Program-made: the position numbers and the translations under genes
Shown here: positions 44,251 to 53,697 of the stretch, piece by piece
How positions within the stretch are numbered: position 1 is the stretch's first letter
Layout of the letters: each line of letters begins with the position of its first letter
Notes under the pieces: generated by a model
Told to the model about the DNA's origin: nothing
The model's database searches: none
Seen by the model: only the letters and a program-made list of their open reading frames with translations
From: Fagopyrum homotropicum
Lineage: Eukaryota; Streptophyta; Magnoliopsida; Caryophyllales; Polygonaceae
Assembly: GCA_033239125.1 (NCBI GenBank)
Contig: BSWB01000008.1
Location: 9,702,001-9,766,000, forward strand
Direction of reading: 5' to 3'
DNA length: 64,000 nucleotides

Positions 44251-45939
44251 TGTTCGCTCCAAACGGTGTGTGCAAGCTTTAAATTTATAACCCTAGATGT
44301 AAGCTTAAAACAAGGATGCGAACCCACAGTGTACGGGTCAATCGTAGTAAAAAGCAAGAAATTCCAGGGGTCGATTATAGGGACTTAGTGAAACAAAGTC
44401 GGAATAGGTAAGCTTTAGCAATTACTAACCACAAAGCAATTAAAACAATCAAAGATGATAAAAATCAATAAAGGAAATATGCAATTCTAGGGATTAAAGC
44501 ATCTAGTTGTGGTTCCAACTCAAGATCTAAAGATAAGCGGACAAAGCTGAGGTTTTTGCAAAGGGAAGGTGTTACTAAAGTGGAATAGATCACCGGGTAA
44601 ATCTCACTACTCACTAATCCCAAACCGTAACTCCTATTACCGGGTAAGTCTCAAGGAATTAAGATAAAGAACTATAACCTCAAACAAACACACCACCTAA
44701 GGGAATAGAATCAACCTTTACCGGGTAAGTTTCAGGCTAACTCACAAAGATGGAATGAAAGCACACTCAAACCCCAATAAAGGATAAACCTTTATTACCT
44801 ATACTTATGATCTTAGGTAAACAAACTAAGGAATTACCGGGTAAGTCTCATCCTAAGCTTGCATTGAACCAGGAAAGGTATAATAAGGATAGGATTTGGC
44901 AAACTCTAACACTTAACTCTCAGTTCCGGATCAGATAAGTCACCTCGGTCAGCCAAATTCCACCCCGGCCGAGATGTCCATTGACTGAGCGAGATGCTTT
45001 AGGGTTAAGGTAAAGACTCGAACTTTCACACAAAGAGATTAGCCACTCATCATCATGAAAGTATTAATCAAATATATGGGAAGAAAGAGAATAATTGAAC
45101 AAGAAAACCTTAAGAGAAAGGCTTTAATAACTGAATCAATTATCAAACCAACAAGCGTTCCTTGGATAGAAATCCAACAAGACAACAACAAAGAAGGGAA
45201 TCTAAGATGATCTTACAAAAACCCTTCGAAAAGCTATAAAAGCTATAGACTTTCTTCCTTCAACCTTCAAAAAGGTTCTTCAAATCTCCCAACTGGAGTA
45301 TGGCTGCTGCGGTGTAAGCGGGATTTCCAACTGTATGCAGGATATAGCATGATGTTAGATTTGTGGAAATCCAACCCTTTTTATAGGAAAATAACTCTCC
45401 TAAGATAACATATCTTAGAAAGATCTCTTCCCATAAAAATAGGTAAAATATAAGATCCAATATATCTTCTTCCTTCCAAGAGTCAAGCCCAAAAAATATA
45501 AGATCACTTTCCAAAGATAAAAGATCTCAGCCAAGAATAAAATATTATCGCCGCGTCCTAGGTATTCGCCTCGGTCGAGTCGACTTCTCTGGATCACCTC
45601 GGTCGAGGTGAATCTGTGGTCAACCGAGGTGAGTCACAACTAAATGTGAAATCTCTCAAAACTGGTCCAAAGTGAATCTCAAATCCATGGCCATGCTTCC
45701 TGGATGGTTCCTTATGTTCCTCAATGTAGCTCCAATGACTCCATAGCTCCTTTTGCTCATTTTCGATGCAAAACGTGTCATTTTACCTACGATTACAACA
45801 AAACTAGGTGTAGACCTCGATTCCCGCAAAGGTAGATGAAATGGTAATATAATCACATAATATACATACAAACATGCAGATTATGAAAGATAAAACGTCC
45901 AAACAAACCCTAAAATATCGACTATAATTCATGCTATCA
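44251..45939 (-). repeat. 5' LTR of element B
   Basis: It is 1689 bp, from TGTTCGCTCC to TGCTATCA on the plus strand. It contains four ACCGGGTAAGTCTC-type motifs (44590-44850) and the dyad TCACCTCG..CGAGGTGA (45595-45612). Confidence 0.85.
45377..45385 (-). promoter_or_regulatory. Candidate TATA box of element B
   Basis: The minus strand reads TATAAAAAG in the 5' LTR, oriented with the element. Confidence 0.4.
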
Positions 45940-48472
45940 AGGCGATTGCCTCCACCCATCTTGAAACGTAGTCTACCGCCAATAGGATGTAGAGGTTGCC
46001 ACATGAAGAAGGGAATGGTCCCATGAAGTCCACACCCCACACATCAAATATCTCTACCTCTTGTATGTTGTTCAAGGGCATCTCATTCCTCCTTGAGATG
46101 TTGCCCGTCCTTTGGCAAGCATCACAAGCTACCACAAAGCCTTGTACATCCTTGAACAAACTTGGCCAAAAGAAGCCCGATTGCAACACTTTCGCACATG
46201 TCTTGTGTGAGCTAGCATGCCCTCCACATGGCAAAGAATGACAATGGCGGATCACACTCTCTACCTCATCCTCCGGTATATATCTTCTAAAGACTCCATC
46301 CGGCCCTCTCTTGAACAAAAGCGGTTCACTCCAATAGTAATGCCTCACATCTTTGAAGAACTTCTTCCTTTGGGCATATGTCAAACCGGGAGGCACTTCC
46401 TCACACACAAGATAGTTCACAATGTCGGCATACCAAGGCTCACTTCCTCTAGACACTTGGAATAAGTACTCCTCCACCATTTGCAATTGCTCATCCCGGA
46501 ATGAATCATCAATCGGGATGTCATCTCTTTCAAGCTCCAATGGTGGGAGTCTACTAAGGTGATCCGCCACGGAGTTCTCGGATCCCTTCTTGTCCCGGAT
46601 TTCCAAATCAAACTCTTGAAGAAGAAGGATCCACCGAATCAATCTAGGCTTGGCATCCTTCTTGGTAAGGAGATAACGGATCGCAGCATGATCCGTATAC
46701 ACTATGACCTTCGCTCCAACAAGATATGAGCGGAACTTCTCAAATGCATACACAACCGCTAGCAACTCTTTCTCGGTTGTGGCATAGTTAAGTTGGGCAT
46801 CATCTAGCGTCTTGCTAGCATAATAAATGGCATGAGTGCGCCCATCTTTCCTTTGCCCTAAAACAGCCCCAACGGCTACATCACTTGGATCACACATGAT
46901 CTCAAACGGTAGGCTCCAATCCGGAGGTTGCATGATAGGTGCGGAGATCAAGGCGTTCTTCAACCTACAAAATGCTTCAAGGCAATCTTTGGAGAAAACA
47001 AATTCAACGTCGTTCATTAGTAGGTTAGTAAGAGGCTTTGAAATCTTAGAGAAGTCTTGAATAAACCTCCGGTAAAAACCGGCATGCCCTAGAAAACTCC
47101 TTACCCCCTTCACCGAGGTAGGTGGTGGCAACTTCTCTATCGCTTCAATCTTGGCCCTGTCAAACTCAATGCCACGGTTAGACACCAAGTGTTCTAACAC
47201 AATACCTTCACTTACCATGAAGTGGCATTTTTCCCAATTCAAGACAAGATTTGTCTCCTCACATCTTTGCAATACTAATGACAAGTTAGCCAAGCAATTA
47301 TCAAAGGAAGAACCATAAAAAGAGAAATCATCCATGAACACTTCCATGATATTTTCAATGTATTCCGAAAAGATAGCCATCATACACCTTTGGAAGGTGG
47401 CGTGTGCATTACACAACCCAAATGGCATTCTCCTATATGCAAAAGTTCCCCATGGACATGTAAATGTGGTTTTCTCTTGGTCATCGGGGTGGATAGGGAT
47501 TTGGAAGAATCCACTATAGCCATCTAGGTAACAAAAATGGGAAAGTTGAGCTAACCTCTCTAGCATTTGGTCAATGAAAGGGAGAGGGAAGTGATCTTTC
47601 CTAGAGGCCATGTTAAGCTTCCTATAGTCAATACACATCCTCCACCCCATAACCGTCCTAGTCGGGATTAGTTCATTGTTCTCATTGGTCACTACGGTCA
47701 TCCCACCCTTCTTAGGAACTACATGAACGGGACTAACCCACTTACTATCCGAGATAGGGTATATAATTCCCGCATCTAGCAACTTAATGATCTCTTTCTT
47801 GACTACCTCTTTCATTATAGGATTCAATCTTCTTTGATGTTCAATAGAGGGTTTATGGTTATCTTCCATCATTATCTTATGCATGCACAAAGAGGGCTTA
47901 ATGTCAACAAGGTCATCAATGGTGTATCCTATTGCCTTTCTATGCAATTTCAATTCATTCAACAATCTATTAAGCTCATCATCATTCAAAGATGCATTCA
48001 CAATCACCGGATAAGTAGAATTTGAACTAAGGAAAGCATGCTTTAAATGAGAAGGAAGAGGTTTAAGATCAAGTTGAGGAGGACCTTTTTCGGTTGGAGA
48101 TGATCCATACAATGTAGGTTGAGATGATTGCAAAGCCATGGAAGCCTCCTTGAAGTCCCTTGATGATTGCTTACAATCAATTAGTTGATGCTGAAAAGAC
48201 TCAGGAAAATCAGCCCAGTCAGAAAAATCGGCCGATTTTCCTGAGGGTAGGTCGATCTGAGTTTCTGTTTTTGCATAACTGGACGAAACTTCAGCACAAG
48301 GCCAAAAATCGGCCGATTTTCCTCCTCCAGTCCGATTTTTCTGCCTACTTCTCCCTTCCTCTAGCACTTCAAATCCAACACTTGGTAGCTCGTCCAATGC
48401 ATTCAAGGCCTTGATTACTTCATTGCTACTCTCCTCAACTCCTTCCTCCATCAAGCTTGAGCTAAGAACCTT
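45940..48472 (-). CDS. pol: Element A pol: linker, RT, RNase H, integrase N-part
   Basis: It follows gag-protease in the same phase after one TAG. The linker (about 48454-47860) contains the peptides GKSADFW and GKSADFS, encoded by the family palindrome. RT follows (WVSPVHVVPKKGG, IDYRKLN, CYLDGYSGFFQIPI, catalytic VFMDDFSFYG; the family has FMDD). RNase H has MCDPSDVAVGAVLGQ, TTEKELLAVVYA and VYTDHAAIRYL. The integrase zinc-binding domain has HCHSLPCGGHASS and CDACQRTGN, and the first catalytic Asp is in GVDFMGPFPSS. It ends where element B is inserted (duplication AGGCG at 45940-45944). These enzymes copy RNA to DNA and insert it. Confidence 0.88.
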
Positions 48473-50932
48473 CTAAAGTGGATCCTTGAGCAAGATTAAG
48501 CTCACAACCTCTCTAGACTCCTCTTCCTCAACTATGTTGAATACATCTTCATCAAGGGTTGGCCCTTTCATCATTGTGGACAACTTGAACTTGATGTTTT
48601 CTTCTCCAATGTTGAAGGAGAGAGTCCCATTCTTGCAATCTACTAGACATCCGGAAGTAGCTAGGAAAGGCCTCCCCAAGATGATAGGAACCGGATAGTC
48701 CGCCGGGATGTCCAAAACAACGAAGTCTATGGGCACATAGAACTTCCCTAGTTGCACTGGAATGTCTTCCAATATTCCAACCGGATGAGTGATTGAGCGG
48801 TCCGCCATGTAAAGGGTCATCTTGACCGGCTTTGGCTCTCCTAGCCCAACCTTGTTGCAAAGTGCAAGCGGGATGATGCTTACACTTGCCCCAAGATCAC
48901 ATAGGGCGTCATACTTTACTTCTCCTACTCCGATTGGCACGCAAAAGGATCCCGGATCTCTTAGCTTATGAGGCATCTCCTCCTTCATCGTTTGAATCAA
49001 CTCCGAGGATCTCTTTGTCATCCTTATCTCCCCATACTCCTCCAACTTCCTTTTGTTGGAGAGTATCTCTTTCAAGAACTTGCCATATGCCGGCATACCT
49101 AAGATAGCATCCATGAACGGAATGTTAATATGCAATTTAGACATAAGTTCAAGGAATTTACCAAAGTGACTGTCCAAGCGAGCTCTTGCTCGTGATTGTA
49201 GGAATGGTAGTGGTGGCTTGTATGGAGGCGGTGCCACATATGTTGGCTCAACATCCTTGCTCTTGCCTCCATCTTCTTGCAATGGCTCTTCTTCATTCAC
49301 CACTTGCTTCCCTTTAGCATTATCTTTGGGCAAAGGATCCTTCATGCTCAGCCCACTCCTTGTTGTAATAGCCAACACTTGGGCTCTTGGGTTTTCTTCG
49401 GTTCTTCCGGGAAGCTTTCCCGGATCTCTATGCGCTTCACCCGCCTTTTGGAACACTTGTGCTTCCAAAACCTTTTGAGCCTTAGAAATAGAAGTCACCG
49501 TGCTCTCAAGACCACTCAACCTTCCAAGCAATTGCTCAAACATCATTTCGGTTCTATCCTTAGGAGGTTGGGTGAATCCGGGTGGAGGTTCTTGTGAAGC
49601 TTTTGGTTGTGGAGTTGTGCTTGTGGAAGCGGGAGGGTTCAAGGCTCCACCCGGGTTAGAATAGGAAAACCCGGGATGGTTGTGGTTGGGCCGGTAATTG
49701 TTGAATTGCCGGTTGTTGTTGAATTGCCTTGGGCCTTGATAGTTGTTGTAGTTGCCCCTTCCCATGTAATTCACATCTTCCTCCTTGGAAGACAAATTAG
49801 CTTGCACTTGCACTTGAGGAGTTGCTTGGTTCTTCAAAGTTGTAGCACACAACTCTCTCAAAGACTTCAATTCATTATTGATGGCATCAAGCTTGAAGTT
49901 GCTCATGGTGACTTCACTCACCTCATATGCTCCCGCCTTTCTCCCTTCACTCTTCCTATGGGAGTATTTCTCAATCACTAGAGCTTGCTTCTCCACAAAC
50001 TCCCAAGCATCATCTACATTCTTCTCCATGAAAGTCCCACCGGAAAGAGATTGGAGCTTGAATTGGCTATCTTCATCAAGTCCCTTGAAGTAGATCTCCA
50101 ATAGCTCAATTTTTGGTATACCATGGTGTGGACAATCTAGGAGAAGGTCTTTGAATCTCTCCCAAGACTTGAACAAGCTCTCTCTATCCTTCATCACGAA
50201 GGCATTGATCTTTCCTCTTAACTCGGTAGTCTTTGAAGGTGGGAAGAACTTAGTCAAAAACTCGGTTGTCATCTCCTCCCAAGTACTCACTCGCCCTTGT
50301 GGAATAGATTGATACCAAGCTAAGGCCTTATCCTTAAGTGAGAAGGAGAAAGCCCTAAGCTTATGGTTGTTGCTCTCCAATCTTGGCGGTCTAAGAGTCT
50401 CCATCAAAATCTCATAGTTCATCAAATGTTGATGAGGAGACTCTCCTTCTATCCCTCCAAATTGATTATGCCGGATCATTTGTAGAACTTGAGGGTGGAG
50501 CTCGTAGTTGTGGGTTGCGGGATCTCCTAAGTTCACACCCAGACGGTGTGCTCTTTGTGCCGGATCCATATGTCTCCCTAATGTTTGTGGCTCTTCAATA
50601 GCAATAGGCACAACCCTAACATTCGCCGCCGGCTGCGGTTGTGGTGGTGGAGGAGGTGGAGGTTGTTGACGATTAAGCTCTCCTTGTACAAGGGCTTGCC
50701 TAATCTCATCAATCTCCCTCCTAGTTGCTTCTTGCCTCTCATTGGCAAGTCTCCTCTCTTCCTCCAAGAGCTCATCTCTTAGCCTTATTTGCTCTAAAGC
50801 CTCATCCAACTCAGCTTGGAGATCTCTTCCGGCCATCTCTTTTCCCTTTCTAATGCTCTTGGATCTAGATCTAAGGGTTTTCTCCGGTTCGGGGTCGAAT
50901 GGAGCTAACTCCTTGCCACGAGATCTTCGCAT
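48473..50932 (-). CDS. gag: Element A gag-protease
   Basis: The start at 50932 (MRRSRGKELAPF) is chosen because elements B and C begin in the same way; the frame is open upstream to 50974. Residue numbers here count from 50974. A charged coiled-coil region covers about 35-95, followed by a proline/glutamine stretch. The capsid-type gag core is at about 165-325 (RHNQFGG, ALAWYQSIP, EFLTKFFPPSKT, LLLDCPHHG). A flexible Asn/Gly/Arg-rich stretch sits where a CCHC knuckle would be; I see no zinc knuckle. The retropepsin domain is at about 670-790, with active site LCDLGASVSIIPLAL and flap-side ILGRPFLATSG. The frame ends at TAG 48473-48475, but the same phase continues into RT. Related element C has Gln here, so a CAG-to-TAG change is likely. 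Confidence 0.85.
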   Translation of the reverse strand: MRRSRGKELAPFDPEPEKTLRSRSKSIRKGKEMAGRDLQAELDEALEQIRLRDELLEEERRLANERQEATRREIDEIRQALVQGELNRQQPPPPPPPQPQPAANVRVVPIAIEEPQTLGRHMDPAQRAHRLGVNLGDPATHNYELHPQVLQMIRHNQFGGIEGESPHQHLMNYEILMETLRPPRLESNNHKLRAFSFSLKDKALAWYQSIPQGRVSTWEEMTTEFLTKFFPPSKTTELRGKINAFVMKDRESLFKSWERFKDLLLDCPHHGIPKIELLEIYFKGLDEDSQFKLQSLSGGTFMEKNVDDAWEFVEKQALVIEKYSHRKSEGRKAGAYEVSEVTMSNFKLDAINNELKSLRELCATTLKNQATPQVQVQANLSSKEEDVNYMGRGNYNNYQGPRQFNNNRQFNNYRPNHNHPGFSYSNPGGALNPPASTSTTPQPKASQEPPPGFTQPPKDRTEMMFEQLLGRLSGLESTVTSISKAQKVLEAQVFQKAGEAHRDPGKLPGRTEENPRAQVLAITTRSGLSMKDPLPKDNAKGKQVVNEEEPLQEDGGKSKDVEPTYVAPPPYKPPLPFLQSRARARLDSHFGKFLELMSKLHINIPFMDAILGMPAYGKFLKEILSNKRKLEEYGEIRMTKRSSELIQTMKEEMPHKLRDPGSFCVPIGVGEVKYDALCDLGASVSIIPLALCNKVGLGEPKPVKMTLYMADRSITHPVGILEDIPVQLGKFYVPIDFVVLDIPADYPVPIILGRPFLATSGCLVDCKNGTLSFNIGEENIKFKLSTMMKGPTLDEDVFNIVEEEESREVVSLILLKDPL

Positions 50933-51049
50933 ACACCTAAAGAGTAAGAGATATCCTGAAAAGCAAAGACACACACCAAAGAGAGATCAAAAGCAACAAG
51001 AAAGATCTACAATATAAACAATCACAAAATAGACTCAATCTAGACCTAG

Positions 51050-51067
51050 TCCCCGGTAACGGCGCCA
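51050..51067 (-). other. Primer-binding site of element A
   Basis: The minus strand reads TGGCGCCGTTACCGGGGA a few bases inside the 5' LTR. This is the tRNA-Asp-type site characteristic of Athila/Tat elements. Confidence 0.85.
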
Positions 51068-51073
51068 AAAACT

Positions 51074-52909
51074 TGTTACGCTCAGGATGTGTATGATACG
51101 CAATCGGTTTTAAATTTATACTCGTTATATTTCTCCTAACTCCTAGCGAACCCGCAGTGTACGGGACGTTTGTAGTAGGGATAGTATTTCGAGGTCGAAC
51201 ACGAAGACTAAGGTGAAATCGAGTCAACAAGTGAGCATAGATAGTGTGAATATAGTCTAAGAAAAGATCAAGGAATAAAGAAATGAAAATCTCGGTATTT
51301 TTGGTTGGTTTTTGTGGTGATCAAGCAAAGATCACAAATCAAGCAAGATATCAAAATAAACTAACAACTCAAGATAGCAAGGTAAAAAGATAACACAAGC
51401 ACAATATATGTAATCAAAGAGAGGAAAGTGGATTCTAGAGGTCAAGATTTCCGGTTATGGCATTGGACTCAAGGTTCTAAGGATTCTAAGGACAAAGTTG
51501 CGGTGTTGGGAAAGGGTGTTTCACTAATGGAAGTAATTACCGGGTAGGTCTCTCACTTCTCTAATCCCGAATCAAACTCCTATTACCGGGTAAGTCTCAA
51601 GGAGCTAAAGTAGGGAATTCTACACAAACCGGACACTACTTAAGTGGCAAACCTCTCCTCACCGGGTAAGTCTCGAAAAAGTAAGTCTCAAGCAATAATC
51701 CTAGCACACTCGATCCAATAGCGGCTTGCGAGGCTCACTACTACCTAGAATTCATCATCTTAGGTATCTAAGATCGGAAATCATCGGGTAGATCTCTTCC
51801 CTCACCTAGGTTGATAGCATTAGGTGATCCTAAGCTAAATTAGGCTAAATAAACACTAGGATTTCAACACCATAACACCCTAACATACAGATTCATCAAT
51901 TAAAGAGCAACAGAACGAAAAATCGGGTGGATCATGGCCTAAATCGGCCGATCTGGCTGAAGAACAGCCCAATTTTTCTCTTTGGGTTAGGTTTTGTGCA
52001 ATCAAATCATCCTAAACCAACATATAAGTCCACTCTATCATCACCCAAGCCATAACCATCAATCCATCACTCCAGAATCACAATAAACTAGCCAATAATA
52101 TGCATATCAAGATCCAAAATCATCACACAAGCATACATGGTTTTCATAGATGGATGATGAAAGATAAGCAAGTGAAACAATAAATCTCAGCTGAATCTAA
52201 GTTTTAGCAAGACTTACAACCCTTCAAATGAAGTTCCAAAACGTTCTTAACAATCCTTGCAATAGTTCTTCAATCAAAGACTCCAAAAATCACTAGAAAT
52301 CACTCAAAACCTCACTATCACTCTAAGTTTGGTGTTCTTCTTCTTCCTTCAATTTGAGAGAGTTTTTCTTCTCCTCCAAGTCTATCCCAATCCAATGAGC
52401 TGTGAATGAGAATGTGGGAGAGGAGAGATGCTCATCAACAGCTTGCAGGCCCACTTATATTCTCCACCAAGAGCAAGGCCGGATCAAGAGATCGTGGGAC
52501 ACGTGGCTTAAGCTGTTGAAGGCCTAAAAATCGACCTACTCAGGAAAATCGGGCGATTTTCCTGAGTGATGGTCCGATTTTCTTCAACAGAATCATGCTA
52601 TGATTGTCTAGCCATGAGTTGCTCCATTGCTTGCACCAATAGTGGTCTTTGTGTCCTTTGTTGCTCCAATTATGATCCTTCAAAGCTTCGGATGTGTACC
52701 ACCATGAGGCTTGACCCTCGAATGCATCGGTTAATGTCCAAAAGATCCCCGAAATACCTACAACACCGACAAAAGCTCGTGTAGACGTCTTTTCTAGGAA
52801 TATGCACGAAATGAGTGTAAACGTCGTGAGCTAGTGCCAAAACGTGCATGAATAACGGAGAAAACTATCTAAATGTATGCCTATACTAACGTCATAAATC
52901 ACGTTATCA
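51074..52909 (-). repeat. 5' LTR of element A
   Basis: It has the same termini as the 3' LTR and is 1836 bp. The palindrome at 52538-52567 has one mismatch at its centre. It should contain the promoter driving minus-strand transcription of A. Confidence 0.9.
52454..52462 (-). promoter_or_regulatory. Candidate TATA box of element A
   Basis: The minus strand reads GAATATAAG within the 5' LTR, upstream of the primer-binding site in transcription direction. The 3' LTR has the same string at 22134-22142. Confidence 0.4.
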
Positions 52910-53094
52910 CGTTCGTAGAGCACCCAATAGCTGTCTTAGAGCGTAGTACGAGACGCTTGCGGTCAAAGGACATACCGATGATGAAGATACAATGGTCGAT
53001 GCGAGGAGTTGATGAGGCTACTTGGGAGATAGAGGATAGTATCCGGAGGAACTATCCAGAGTTCTATGCGGAGTTGGATGTAGCTATAGTATAG
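52910..53094 (+). pseudogene. Chromovirus chromodomain (plus strand), right half of split copy
   Basis: It reads VEHPIAVLERSTRRLRSKDI, then MKIQWSMRGVDEATWEIED, and ends with TAG at 53092-53094. It is the continuation of 20671-20745, interrupted by element A. The chromodomain would bind methylated histone tails to steer integration. The 173 bp from the stop to the LTR include the TTTCGGGACGAAACTTC and AGGGGGGTC purine block. Confidence 0.82.
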
Positions 53095-53508
53095 GCGAGT
53101 GAGTTTCCGTTTTTTCGTGTTGAGTTCGTGTGCATATGTGTGGTGATTTGAGTTATGTGCCCCATGAGGGAATATGATTTGTGATCAGTGGTTCTGCTAC
53201 ATCGTTGTGTTGGTCTTGTATGATTGCTTCAAGTTTCGGGACGAAACTTCTTTTTAGGGGGGTCTGATGTAACATACGGTTTTTTGCCGTCACCGCCCCT
53301 GCGGTGATAGTGGCCGCAGGCGCAGCCATCCGTGGTCGTGGCCGGGTCTGCCCGCCCCTGCGGATGACCCCAGATCATAAGATCTGTTTTTATTCTGGCT
53401 TTTATTTCTTTCCTTTCTTAAAATATCCGATCTTCTATCTTTTGGGCCGCATGTCCTTCTATCTTCTAAACCTAATATGACCTTCCTTGTTCTTTCCCAA
53501 CCGTTTTC

Positions 53509-53517
53509 TATATATTC
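53509..53517 (+). promoter_or_regulatory. Candidate TATA box of chromovirus LTR
   Basis: The plus strand reads CTATATATT, with the related string in the minus-strand LTR near 19995. Confidence 0.4.
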
Positions 53518-53660
53518 CCGCCTTCTCTTCCGTTTTCTTCTTCTTGCTTACGTTCTTCTTCAACCCCGAGCAAAGTTGCGGCCTTTCCTTGTGATCTTCT
53601 GTAGAATGTGTAAGTTCTTCACCCTCTTGATCTTTTTGACGTTCATGAATCTGCTGCATG

Positions 53661-53697
53661 CTTCTTCTTCTTCTTCTTCTTCTTCTTCTTCTTCTTG
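53661..53697. repeat. (CTT)n microsatellite in chromovirus LTR
   Basis: This is an uninterrupted CTT run, the counterpart of the GAA run in the inverted LTR copy. Confidence 0.9.

Larger units (their letters stand above)
38389..45939 (-). mobile_element. Element B: deleted Athila-type retrotransposon nested in A's integrase
   Basis: It is bounded by TGTTCGCTCC and TGCTATCA, with perfect target duplications AGGCG at 38384-38388 and 45940-45944. The 5' LTR is complete (44251-45939). The left LTR is cut at about 39414, where it joins mid-integrase. Protease runs straight into RT with the linker missing. The coding region has several further frame breaks. The two LTRs differ far more (tens of substitutions per kb plus a deletion of roughly 95 bp) than those of host element A. 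Confidence 0.88.
20746..52909 (-). mobile_element. Element A: Athila-type LTR retrotransposon hosting two nested elements
   Basis: LTRs lie at 20746-22589 and 51074-52909. Target duplications CGTTC are at 20741-20745 and 52910-52914. The minus-strand order is 5' LTR, primer-binding site, gag, protease, RT, RNase H, integrase, spacer, 3' LTR. Elements B and C are inserted within it; without them A is about 11.4 kb. The gag-pol phase is kept across all pieces (5814 nt counted with one copy of each duplication, divisible by 3), with a single in-frame TAG at 48473-48475. By eye the two LTRs differ at about 20 positions plus small indels, near 1 percent. There is no env-like third ORF. Confidence 0.9.

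Noticed and set aside
44251..45939. A second independent insertion boundary at 44251
   Set aside because: It is followed inward by a primer-binding site and gag of the same element, so it is the inner edge of B's 5' LTR.
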